NCBI GenBank assembly: GCA_018266455.1
Contig: JAFEAJ010000040.1
Span: 1 to 42,763, forward strand
Reading direction: 5' to 3'
Source of the DNA: Bacteroidota bacterium
GTDB taxonomy: Bacteria; Bacteroidota; Bacteroidia; Chitinophagales; Chitinophagaceae
Length of the DNA stretch: 42,763 nucleotides
The notes under the pieces are model-generated. The model was given only the letters and a program-made list of their open reading frames with translations, did not search any database and was not told where the DNA came from. The position numbers and the translations under genes were made by a program. Positions 20,014-28,250 of the stretch are shown here, piece by piece. Each line of letters opens with the position of its first letter. Position 1 is the first letter of the stretch.

Positions 20014-20156
20014 AGAAGCTGTCTAAAAATGATTGTTGGAACAACAAAACAACCATCAGGCCCAACCTTTTCCAAAGCTTACACTAGATTGCAAGCTTTG
20101 GAAAAATTGAACCATTGTTACACAATAATGCCTGAAATCGCTTTTAAACAGCTTCT
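20014..20156. mobile_element. MITE-like nested palindrome, copy 2 (inverted)
   Basis: A 143-bp element with 21-bp terminal inverted repeats (20014-20034 and 20136-20156; 18 of 21 match). It has a perfect inner 13-bp hairpin TTTTCCAAAGCTT (20068-20080) with AAGCTTTGGAAAA (20093-20105). It is related to copy 1 in inverted orientation. The whole element could fold into one long stem and may also end transcription of the lipoprotein gene. Confidence 0.65.
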
Positions 20157-20418
20157 TTAATGAAACAAACTGCCTTGGCCAGCGTACCCTTTTACACTGC
20201 TGTGCCTACTGGCCCAGGCTTCGACAGAACAAATGCCATCTCACGTAAAAACGTCTTTTCATCACCTAAATTGATACTGGCTGACCAGTCAATTGAACTT
20301 GCAGTAAACTGCATTAAAAGCCATGATCTGAAAGCTTATGATAATCATTCAGGAATGAAATCCTGGCGACTATTTGGCCATCATCGTATGCCGGTTACTT
20401 AGTGAAAAGAAATGATGG

Positions 20419-22620
20419 TTACAATTTTAGGCCAAGTGAAATATAAAATGACTTGCCGTCTGCCGGCAAAATACCTGGCCCGGGGTACATATTGATCCTC
20501 CTTGTGAAATATTTTGCATTGGCGATATTATTGATCCCCCCCGTAATATCATAATATTTCAGGAAATGCCATCCCAGTGCTACATCCCAAACATGGTAAG
20601 CAGGCACTACCCCGACGACGCCTGTGCTGCTAAACACGGTATTGTTCGCATCACTGAAACTTTTGCCGACATAGCTGTATTGGCATGTTGAAGAAAAACC
20701 TTTGTACGTTAGTTGAAAGCCGGTGCGATCAATCCAGTCGGGGGTATTTTCAACCCGGTTATTCTTCAGGCTCATGTTCTTGCCATTATTATTGAGCTCG
20801 CCACTTAAATAACGGGCATGAGTATACGCAAGCGAACTAAATATGCGGGCGTCAAATATACCGCTCCTTCCGGAAAACAATTGCCAGAGCGAAAGATTAA
20901 AATAAGATTCAAAACCAGTAGCACGCGAGTTCCCGATATTTGTTGTAAGAAGATAAGTTGAATGGTCAGGCTTTGCCATGGTCAGTTGCCCGATCTTGTT
21001 ACCATAAAACAGGCTGAAGAAATTGACATCATAATAAAGGATGGTTTTAAAGCGCCCCCTGTATCCAAAGTCAATATCATACCCTTTACTGTCTTTGAGG
21101 TTCGGGTCTATTACCCCGATCTGGTCAGCCGGGGTAATGTTGGCGTATAAATAAGGGCGATAAGCCTGGCAAATATTTCCATAAAATTGCGAGTAGGCAT
21201 TAATGTTATATTGTAGCCCAGCTCCGAACAATGGGAAATTCCTGTTCCCTTTATATGATACCGGGAAGCTTGTATTATTGATTGCCCCATTAAGCACTGA
21301 ACGGATGACCTCATAGCGAAAACCCGGAGTTATTGAAAATTCAGGCGTCAATTGGAAAATATTTTCTGCAAAAACTGCATAGTTATTCGAGCGAAGATGA
21401 AGATCAATTCCATAAGGTTTAGTAAGCGACAGGTCAAAATTGCTGGCGGTTGTCCCAACTCCTTTTTGCCTTCTTCTTGTAATCTCGGTTGAATATCGTG
21501 CGCCGCCCGTAATCGTGCTCATTATTTTGCCCAGCTTATAAAAATGCAGCAACCGGGCTTCAGTAGTAAAGGCATTATAATAATCACGATCCACCTGCCT
21601 CGGATTATAAGTGCCCAGGGATGCATTTACCGTGTCGGGAATATTTGGGGTGTTAATGAACTGCACACTGTTGCGCTGCCCGAACAAGCCATGAGATATG
21701 ACCTGCAACTTTGTTTTTGCTGAAAGATTATATTTCAACAAAATGGCCGGAATATTGATTTCCGGGTTGAAATAATTCCTGCTACGTAAAGACTGCCTGG
21801 CATTTTGATTGAACTGCGCGTCATCCAATCCTCCTGCAATTTGCTGTGTATAATCCATCCTGGAAAACTGGAAGCTCAAAGCTCCTTTGTCATCCAAACG
21901 GTATTCAACATTTGCATAACAGGCATGATAACTGAATGCCGCATTGGGTCGCCAACCATTGCCACGGCGATTATCATAGTAAGCATAATAATTCCATTTC
22001 CCTTTGGTTCCGCCAACCTCATTATAAGAATTGAAAAAATTATACGACCCTCCGGTTTGTTCACTCATTATGGTCAATGGCTTAGTGCTGTCGCCACGTT
22101 TCATGATGTAATTCATCATGCCCCCAAACTGGCTGCCAAACTGCAAAGCAGCAGAGCCCCTCACATATTGAACCTCCGCAATGCCTTGCATGGGAGGAGT
22201 ATAATGATTTTCGGGATAGCCGAAAATATCTGAATTGGTTACATACCCATTCTGCCGCATGTTCATTTCAATTGAACGGTGAGGATCCGTTCCCCGGCTA
22301 CCGATATTAACCTGGGTGCCCGCGCCATCCATTTCCCAGACATTGATGCCGGGGATTTGGGCAAACGCCATCCTTGCCTCATTTTGGGCAAAATTCGCAT
22401 TCCCTTGTTTTAAATAAAAGGCAATTGTTTTTTTACCATCAAAAACATAGGTATTATCTACAGAAGCAAGATGTGCCGCAATACCCTGTTTCAATAAAAA
22501 AACAACTGTAACGCTATCCAGTATATGAACTGGAATATTGTCATTAGCCGGAGGAATGCTTTGAGCTGACAAAAATGAAAATGTAACACATGAAAATATT
22601 ATGATCATTAATAGTCTCAT
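20419..22620 (-). CDS. TonB-dependent outer-membrane receptor (FecA-like)
   Basis: A 733-aa outer-membrane transporter from the ATG at 22620, where a signal peptide starts (MRLLMIIIFSCVTFSFLSAQ). The plug domain shows ARMAFAQIPGINVWEMDGAG, VNIGSRGTDPHRSIEMNMRQ, FGYPENHYTPP and VQYVRGSAALQFGSQFGG, the order seen in ferric-citrate (FecA-type) receptors. The barrel follows to the C-terminal YISLGLKL. No SusD partner is nearby, which favours siderophore or metal uptake over glycan uptake. A 20-bp palindrome lies upstream at 22743-22762, and a small membrane-anchored protein gene lies upstream on the same strand. The ligand cannot be told from sequence. Confidence 0.9.
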   Translation of the reverse strand: MRLLMIIIFSCVTFSFLSAQSIPPANDNIPVHILDSVTVVFLLKQGIAAHLASVDNTYVFDGKKTIAFYLKQGNANFAQNEARMAFAQIPGINVWEMDGAGTQVNIGSRGTDPHRSIEMNMRQNGYVTNSDIFGYPENHYTPPMQGIAEVQYVRGSAALQFGSQFGGMMNYIMKRGDSTKPLTIMSEQTGGSYNFFNSYNEVGGTKGKWNYYAYYDNRRGNGWRPNAAFSYHACYANVEYRLDDKGALSFQFSRMDYTQQIAGGLDDAQFNQNARQSLRSRNYFNPEINIPAILLKYNLSAKTKLQVISHGLFGQRNSVQFINTPNIPDTVNASLGTYNPRQVDRDYYNAFTTEARLLHFYKLGKIMSTITGGARYSTEITRRRQKGVGTTASNFDLSLTKPYGIDLHLRSNNYAVFAENIFQLTPEFSITPGFRYEVIRSVLNGAINNTSFPVSYKGNRNFPLFGAGLQYNINAYSQFYGNICQAYRPYLYANITPADQIGVIDPNLKDSKGYDIDFGYRGRFKTILYYDVNFFSLFYGNKIGQLTMAKPDHSTYLLTTNIGNSRATGFESYFNLSLWQLFSGRSGIFDARIFSSLAYTHARYLSGELNNNGKNMSLKNNRVENTPDWIDRTGFQLTYKGFSSTCQYSYVGKSFSDANNTVFSSTGVVGVVPAYHVWDVALGWHFLKYYDITGGINNIANAKYFTRRINMYPGPGILPADGKSFYISLGLKL

Positions 22621-22742
22621 TGTTGAAATAATTGAATTTGTAATTGAATTGCACAGCAATAAACCAGTAATAATGGTTGCTGCAAAATGACAATGGCATC
22701 ATGCGCGAACATGCATGAAATGCACAAAACCTGTTACCTGTT

Positions 22743-22762
22743 TATAAGCAGGCCTGCCTATA
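22743..22762. promoter_or_regulatory. 20-bp palindrome upstream of the TonB receptor
   Basis: TATAAGCAGG-CCTGCCTATA is symmetric with a single mismatched pair. It lies about 120 bp upstream of the receptor ATG and just after the stop of the upstream gene. It could be an operator or a processing/terminator hairpin. It has no U run and does not resemble a Fur box. Confidence 0.35.
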
Positions 22763-22774
22763 AGTCTAAAAACA

Positions 22775-23347
22775 TCAAACAAATTGTGGAGGCTTGTCCG
22801 GGATATCAATAAAGCAGGAAGTGGGCTTGCGGTTTTGCTGAATGTATTTTACGCGCCTCAAAAAATAGTTAATGCATAAAAACACATCGCTCGTAAAATA
22901 ATATTCAGTTGAAGGATTTTTTGATATGGACGTATGCGGCATGTTTTTCTTTTCCTGCCCTGTTTGTTGAAGGTCGTTTACAATCTTGAAAAATTCATTT
23001 TTTGCAGAATACAGGTTCATTGCCTCTTTGTTGGGCAGGCACAAAAATTCAAGCGTGTCATTAAACAATCTCCTTTTTACAAATTTATAAAACAGCCCGT
23101 TCATCTCTATTTCTCCTTCCATATCATAAAACTCCCTGGCGCTTGTATAATAAGGCAGGTTAGGGGCCGGGAGCTTTATTGAAATTAATGCAGAATGATC
23201 GTAATCATCCTTATCCAGTTGTGCCTGCAATTTGGCATTCGCTTTCTGTTCAAGATAAAATATCAGTACCCTGTAGCCACACCAGTTAAACACAAGTGTG
23301 CCCAACAGTAATATTCCGATTGTCTTCTTTATCCAAACAGCAATCAT
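22775..23347 (-). CDS. Hypothetical membrane-anchored protein
   Basis: A 190-aa protein with one N-terminal hydrophobic segment (TIGILLLGTLVFNWCGYRVLIFYL) that should anchor it in the inner membrane, the rest facing the periplasm. The body has KLPAPNLPYY, FYDMEGEIEMNGLFYKFVKRRLFNDTLEFLCLPN and a Lys/Pro-rich C-terminus (NRKPTSCFIDIPDKPPQFV). No known domain is recognised. It lies directly upstream of the FecA-like receptor (154 bp), so the two may be co-expressed in metal or siderophore uptake; this is inference from position. Confidence 0.65.
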   Translation of the reverse strand: MIAVWIKKTIGILLLGTLVFNWCGYRVLIFYLEQKANAKLQAQLDKDDYDHSALISIKLPAPNLPYYTSAREFYDMEGEIEMNGLFYKFVKRRLFNDTLEFLCLPNKEAMNLYSAKNEFFKIVNDLQQTGQEKKNMPHTSISKNPSTEYYFTSDVFLCINYFLRRVKYIQQNRKPTSCFIDIPDKPPQFV

Positions 23348-23530
23348 AGCAGTTAATGACCATAAAGGTACTTTATAAAAACAAACCAGCAGATGAAAAT
23401 ATAAAATTGCAATGGATACTACTCATATTTTGAACCTACATTACTATCGCATGCAAAATTCTTGTGAGGCAGGGTTCCTCTTTATTAACCTCCACTCTCT
23501 AATTAACAACCCGCTATCCTCAGAGCCATC

Positions 23531-23538
23531 TATCTTTG
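23531..23538 (+). promoter_or_regulatory. -7 box giving a nearly leaderless peroxiredoxin mRNA
   Basis: TATCTTTG, an exact TAnnTTTG match, ends 8 nt before the ATG at 23547, the same spacing as at 10267/10283. It supports the short start. Confidence 0.5.
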
Positions 23539-23546
23539 CAGTAATT

Positions 23547-24071
23547 ATGAAACAGTTTAAAAAAATTCTTTTCTTTTTCCCGCTCGCATTCTTTTCCTGC
23601 AATAGTTCGGCGCAAAAACACCTTACTGCTGGCGACAGCATTCCTTCTTTCATCTTAAAAGATCAGGATGGCAGAGATTTTAATGTCAAAGATCATATCG
23701 GAAAAAAAATATTGGTCATTTATTTTTATCCTAAAGACGAAAGTGCAGTTTGCACAAAAGAAGCCTGCTCGTTCAGGGATGACTATGCTCAATTTGAAAA
23801 AGCCGGGGCAATGGTTATTGGCATTAATTATGGAAGCACTGCCAGCCATAAAGCGTTTATAAATAACCATCATCTCCCCTTCACCTTATTAAGCGACCCG
23901 GAGAATAAAGTATATCGCATGTTCGGCGTGAAGAAAAAACTAATGTTCACCGGAAGGGAAACTTTCGTGGTTGATAAGAGCGGTAAAATTGCTTACACGT
24001 TTGATTCGTTCACCAACGGGCCCGAACATGCTCAGAAAGCACTCGGATATATTAAACAAATGGAAAAATAA
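23547..24071 (+). CDS. Exported peroxiredoxin (Bcp/PrxQ type)
   Basis: A 174-aa thiol peroxidase that reduces H2O2 and organic hydroperoxides. From ATG 23547 it has an export signal (MKQFKKILFFFPLAFFSCNSSAQ) with a lipobox-like FFSC, so it is probably a periplasmic lipoprotein, unlike cytoplasmic Bcp. The thioredoxin-fold core shows YFYPKDESAVCTKEACSFRDDY with the peroxidatic Cys and a second Cys five residues later, as in PrxQ, and then FTLLSDPENKVYRMFGV and RETFVVDKSGKIAYTF. The frame is open from 23412, but that extra N-terminus lies upstream of a TATCTTTG box and lacks family likeness. Confidence 0.9.
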   Translation: MKQFKKILFFFPLAFFSCNSSAQKHLTAGDSIPSFILKDQDGRDFNVKDHIGKKILVIYFYPKDESAVCTKEACSFRDDYAQFEKAGAMVIGINYGSTASHKAFINNHHLPFTLLSDPENKVYRMFGVKKKLMFTGRETFVVDKSGKIAYTFDSFTNGPEHAQKALGYIKQMEK

Positions 24072-24183
24072 AAATTCTATTTTCATAAAATTCGGAGCAT
24101 TTGCCTTCATGTGTAAAAATGGCTTTGCGCCCCTGAACTCAACTAAAGGCATTCCATCTTGGTGAAAAACAGATCAGAAAGCA

Positions 24184-24552
24184 TACCAATATGCTCAGAA
24201 AAAATAGTTGCAAAAAAATAAATTACTCACCCCGGTTGGGCTAAGGAGTATGTCGCGAGATGACAAAAGGCACGCCCTTGTATGCAGCAACAGCCTATAT
24301 CCATGAGATGCCTCCATCAGGGATCTGTATGGAACTTGTTGCAGGGCCTTTTATATAAATGCTTTGATGAACAAGGAAATGAAGAATACAAAATCAAAGC
24401 AAGGAAGCAATTGAAAATTTTATAAGCTGCCTGAATGAGTGTTGCATTGGTTAGGCGCCTGAAATGTTTGATGGAGATGCCCATCATTATCATAGAGGCT
24501 GCACGGTCCAAGCATGGGGATCGCTGAATTATCGAGGACGACGAAATGTTAT
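24184..24552 (+). pseudogene. Remnant of a glycogen-debranching enzyme (amylo-1,6-glucosidase C-terminus)
   Basis: Three reading frames carry, in the right order, pieces of the GDE_C (glycogen debranching) domain. Frame 1 reads LLTPVGLRSMSRDD, with TPVGLRSMSRDD at 24229-24264, matching the family TP-x-GLR-x-L-x-x-DD. Frame 3 reads HQGSVWNLLQG at 24315-24347, matching YHQGTVW, and continues into an Arg/Lys-rich helix. Frame 2 reads EAIENFISCLNECCIG, a TAG at 24452 where family members have Gln, and then FDGDAHHYHRGCTVQAW (24467-24517), matching FDGD-x-P-x-x-PRGC-x-AQAW. A stop also splits frame 1 near 24205. At least two frameshifts and two stops make it non-functional. The N-terminal part is absent from the window. 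Confidence 0.75.
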
Positions 24553-24597
24553 TAACTGACGCCATCATCACAAGATGCCAGACAGGATTATTTTATT

Positions 24598-24624
24598 CGA
24601 GATGAGATCATGCTGTTCATCTCG
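24598..24624. repeat. 8-bp inverted repeat between the GDE remnant and the amidase
   Basis: CGAGATGA (24598-24605) pairs with TCATCTCG (24617-24624), loop 11 nt. There is no U run, so it is a weak terminator candidate or a protein-binding site. Confidence 0.3.
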
Positions 24625-24705
24625 CATTTATGACACTCGTATTACCAACAGGAAAACACCTCGGGCAAGACAGAAAAGCATAATTTTATTTCAAACTACA
24701 AAATA

Positions 24706-26318
24706 ATGGACAGAAGAAAATTCCTTCGCAACAGTTCATTGACGGGTGCTGCCATTTCAATAAAAGCAATCAGCCCGCTTGGCAATAAATTCCAATATAA
24801 TATTGAATTTCACAATGGCTTTGATTTGAATGAAACCACTATTGACGAATTACAACAAAATATGCAATCAGGGAAATTAAATGCTGTTGGGCTCACAAAA
24901 AAATACCTTGAGCGCATTAATGAGATAGATAAGAAGGGTCCTTCGCTGAATGCGGTAATCGAGTTGAACCCCGATGCATTAAGCATAGCAGCCATGCTGG
25001 ATGAAGAAAGAAAAAAAGGAAAAATGCGTGGGCCATTACATGGCATTCCAGTTCTGATTAAAGACAATATCAATACCGGAGATAAAATGATGACTACAGC
25101 CGGGGCGCTTGCCATGATGGGAAATGTAGCCGGCGAAGATGCGTTTATTGTTAAAAAATTAAGGGAAGCAGGGGCTGTGTTGCTGGGGAAAACCAATTTG
25201 AGCGAATGGGCAAATTTCCGTTCATCGAGATCAACGAGCGGATGGAGCAGCAGAGGCGGCCAAACAAAATGCCCCTATATACTTGACCGTAACCCATCGG
25301 GGTCGAGCGCCGGCTCTGCCGCTGCAACGGCTGCAAACCTTTGCGCCATTAGTATAGGAACAGAAACAAATGGGTCAATCGTTTCCCCGTCTTCTGTAAA
25401 TGGCCTTGTAGGGGTCAAGCCGACCGTTGGCCTTTGGAGCAGGGCAGGCATCATTCCGATATCTGCAACACAAGATACTGCTGGGCCAATGGCCCGCACC
25501 GTTCGCGACGCTGCCATTTTATTAGGAGCGCTTGCTGGGGCTGACCCAAAAGATTCGGCTACAAATACAGGCAATGAAACCCGTTATAAAGATTATACAC
25601 AGTTCCTTCAGGCAGATGGGCTGAAAGGAAAAGAATTGGCATTGAGAGATCCCACCTGAAAGGCCATGAAGGAGTTGTAGATTTATTTCAGCAGTCAATT
25701 GATACGATGAAAAAATCGGGGGCGGCCATCATTGAAGTTGATCTGCTTAAAAAAATAAATGATATTGGCAATACAGGCAATAATGAGTTCCTGGTGTTGC
25801 TGTATGAATTTAAAGACGGATTGAACAAATATCTTGCATCATCCAATTCAAAAATGAAGAACCTGGAAGACATTATCGCATTCAATAAAAACAATGAAGC
25901 AAAAGCAATGCCTTATTTCAAACAGGAAACGTTGATTGAAAGCCAGGCTAAGGGAGACCTGAGCTCAGAAGAATATACAGGTGCCCTGGCAAAAACAACT
26001 TTATCAAGAGCCATAATCAACAACATAATTGCAACAAACAAGTTGGATGCATTATGTGGGATTACCAATGGGCCTGCGTGCTGTATCGACCTGGTCAATG
26101 GCGATTATGATACGGGATATTACCTTTCAACACCTGCGGCTATTGCAGGTTTCCCGCACATAACGGTGCCGATGGGCTTTGTGCATGAATTGCCTGTTGG
26201 TATTTCGTTTTTCGGTAGTGCCTATTCAGAACCAAAACTGCTGAACATTGCATTTGCTTACGAACAGGCAACACAAATGCGAAAATCGCCAAAATTCATT
26301 AAGGATTTATTATCGTAA
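24706..26318 (+). pseudogene. Amidase-signature enzyme split by a -1 frameshift
   Basis: An amidase (AS family, GatA/fatty-acid-amide-hydrolase fold). The N-terminus has a twin-arginine-like signal (MDRRKFLRNSSLTGAAIS), pointing to export. The Ser-cisSer-Lys catalytic set is intact: Lys in HGIPVLIKDNI, the Gly/Ser-rich NPSGSSAGSAAA and GTETNGSIVSPSS. Frame 1 ends at 25659 in LRDPT. Dropping one base in the A run 25629-25632 leads into frame 3, which reads KRIGIERSHLKGHEGVV and continues to 26318 as the rest of the domain (AAIAGFPHITVPMGFVHELPVGISFFG). Joined length is about 537 aa, normal for the family. A real one-base deletion or a sequencing error would explain it equally; a GDE remnant next door favours decay. 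Confidence 0.85.
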
Positions 26319-26379
26319 CCCTCAAAGCTGTTGAATTGAAACGTGCTGGTTTTCGCTATTAGTCCATGCCAGTGCATTG

Positions 26380-26387
26380 TATTTTTG
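26380..26387 (+). promoter_or_regulatory. -7 box upstream of the FtsE-like gene
   Basis: TATTTTTG, an exact TAnnTTTG match, 70 nt upstream of the ATG at 26458. No good -33 TTG. Confidence 0.45.
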
Positions 26388-26457
26388 ATGGCACCTGAAT
26401 AAACAAACCGCTAAATGATTTTATTCCATAATTTCGTGGCTGATTAATCACGCAACC

Positions 26458-27147
26458 ATGCCAGAAGCAATTGTTGAACTTAAGAACGCAAACATTTATC
26501 AAAGCGGAAACCTTATTTTGGAGAATGTCAACATTAATATCAACAAAGGAGAATTTGTGTATTTGGTCGGGAAAACCGGTACCGGAAAATCAAGTTTATT
26601 AAAAACATTATATGGAGACATATCCCTGAAAGAAGGCAAAGGCCAGGTTGCTGGTTTTGATCTGCTCCAAATGGACTGGAAAAAAGTGCCCTATCTGCGA
26701 AGGAACCTTGGGGTAGTGTTCCAGGACTTTCAATTGCTGACAGACAGGAATGTCAACGACAACCTCAAATTCGTTCTCAAAGCAACGGGCTGGAAGGACA
26801 TTAAGTTAATGGACGAAAAAATTGCAGATGTGCTGGATAAGGTGGGCTTAAAATCAAAAGGTTTTAAAATGCCATTTGAAATGAGCGGGGGCGAACAGCA
26901 GCGCGTTGATGTAGCGAGGGCCTTGCTAAATTCTCCCAAACTGATACTGGCAGATGAGCCCACAGGCAACCTCGATCCTGAAACCTCAGATGAAATCATG
27001 CAGCTTCTCTTCCGCATCAGCAAAGATTATGGCACCACCATTATTATGGCAACGCACGATTACATGGTAATTAATAAATTCCCTGCCAGGATGTTAAAAA
27101 CAGAAAAAGGGAAAGTGATCGATAATGCTACCATAGCCATCCAATAA
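26458..27147 (+). CDS. ftsE: ABC transporter ATP-binding protein, FtsE-like
   Basis: A 229-aa ABC ATPase of the FtsE/LolD class. Walker A is [10 protein letters not shown], the Q-loop is VVFQDFQLL, the signature is MSGGEQQR, Walker B is [12 protein letters not shown] and the switch His is in MATHDY. With FtsX, FtsE couples ATP hydrolysis to septal peptidoglycan hydrolases at the division site. The short length, the [12 protein letters not shown] region and the single-subunit layout are those of FtsE. ftsX is not adjacent, which is common in Bacteroidetes; a LolD-like role cannot be excluded. The 3' end overlaps the convergent glycosyltransferase by 20 bp. Confidence 0.85.
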   Translation: MPEAIVELKNANIYQSGNLILENVNININKGEFVYLVGKTGTGKSSLLKTLYGDISLKEGKGQVAGFDLLQMDWKKVPYLRRNLGVVFQDFQLLTDRNVNDNLKFVLKATGWKDIKLMDEKIADVLDKVGLKSKGFKMPFEMSGGEQQRVDVARALLNSPKLILADEPTGNLDPETSDEIMQLLFRISKDYGTTIIMATHDYMVINKFPARMLKTEKGKVIDNATIAIQ

Positions 27148-28249
27148 GCCTCTCACCGTTCTTTTTATTATTGAACAACCCTTCCAGAAGCTCTTTTCTT
27201 TTGTTAGCTTCTTCCTCTGCAAAAGGACATAGGTATAATTCTGAAATCAATTTTTTAAAATCGCTCGGAGATTTCGCAATATGACAATATTTTTCCAGCC
27301 CCGTGTGGGCAACAGCCTGTTCATTGGCTATGCAATGCCTGCCAGCAAAAACAGCATTCAAAACTTTTAGCTTTATTCCTGTGCAATTAAATGAAGGCGT
27401 AATGTTGATTTGTGCTTTTGCGACCATATCTTCCATTGCTTCAACATCAGGATCTGCTACAATGCAGGTTGATGGAAACCTACCAGCTATGCGCCGGAGC
27501 CTTTCCGAAGGTTTTTTTCCTGCAATTACAAATGGCACGTCTATGTCATTGAATACTTTTCGCAAAAGCCATATTGCCACCGACTCATTTTCGGCAACCG
27601 ATAAATTGCCATGATACAAACAAAAACAGCCTGTTCCCTGGCTACACTTCAGCTCATTTACCTGATGGAAAGCGGGCAAATAGAATATATTTTTTGAATT
27701 AAATTCATGGCTGTATTTCAGGACGTCCCCTTCAGACATTGCCAGGGTCATCACCTTGCCTGAAACATCTCGCTCATATTTTTTTAGCACGCTACTTTCA
27801 TGAAAAAAGTAGATCTTCTTTAGTAATGAACTCTCGTGCTTATATAATTGATGGTAATATTCATGCTCAACGTTATGCAGCCGCAAAATAATTTTCCGCT
27901 CAGCAAACCGGCCATCGCAAATCAAATAAGTGCAATGAATGCCTTCCATCAGGATGGGATAATCATCTTTTAACAAATTCTCCCTCAGTTCATTAGCAGA
28001 ACGGGAGCAAACAATATACGGCAGTTTATGCGAGAAACCCTTGTGCCCTTCATTCCTGTGATAATAATAAACTTTCTCGCAATAATCATTCAATGCTACC
28101 GGCTCTCCTCTGCCATATTCAAAACAATGAAGATGGATTTTTATTCCAAGCTGATGTAAAGATTTTATTTTATAGAATACGTCTATCACCCCTCCATAAT
28201 CAGCAGGGTAAGGAACATCAAAAGAAATGATATGTAAATGTTTTTCCAG
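27128..28249 (-). CDS. Glycosyltransferase (GT-B type) with a non-canonical start
   Basis: A glycosyltransferase, about 373 aa. The N-terminal nucleotide-sugar/acceptor domain contains HLHIISFDVPYPADYGGVIDVFYKIK in two overlapping parts, typical of Bacteroidetes cell-wall GTs. The C-terminal half has LYHGNLSVAENESV, PFVIAGKKPS and INITPSFNCTGIKLKVLNAVFAGRHCIANEQAV (the donor-binding E/K-x-x-NA region). The first in-frame ATG, GTG or TTG is the GTG at 28189, which would cut off the conserved VPYPADYGG. Upstream the frame is open but offers only CTG (28249), ATT or ATA. CTG lies 1 nt after the stop of the upstream GT, so reinitiation there is the best guess. Confidence 0.75.
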   Translation of the reverse strand: MEKHLHIISFDVPYPADYGGVIDVFYKIKSLHQLGIKIHLHCFEYGRGEPVALNDYCEKVYYYHRNEGHKGFSHKLPYIVCSRSANELRENLLKDDYPILMEGIHCTYLICDGRFAERKIILRLHNVEHEYYHQLYKHESSLLKKIYFFHESSVLKKYERDVSGKVMTLAMSEGDVLKYSHEFNSKNIFYLPAFHQVNELKCSQGTGCFCLYHGNLSVAENESVAIWLLRKVFNDIDVPFVIAGKKPSERLRRIAGRFPSTCIVADPDVEAMEDMVAKAQINITPSFNCTGIKLKVLNAVFAGRHCIANEQAVAHTGLEKYCHIAKSPSDFKKLISELYLCPFAEEEANKRKELLEGLFNNKKNGERLIGWLW

Positions 28250-28250
28250 G

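Noticed and set aside
20160..20402. 80-codon plus-strand frame beginning at the end of MITE-like copy 2
   Set aside because: No signal peptide, domain or family likeness, no -7 box; composition looks random. Kept only as an uncertain open frame.
24106..24165. Short open frame (MCKNGFAP...) after the peroxiredoxin
   Set aside because: Too short, no features, and next to the debranching-enzyme remnant; not a supported gene.
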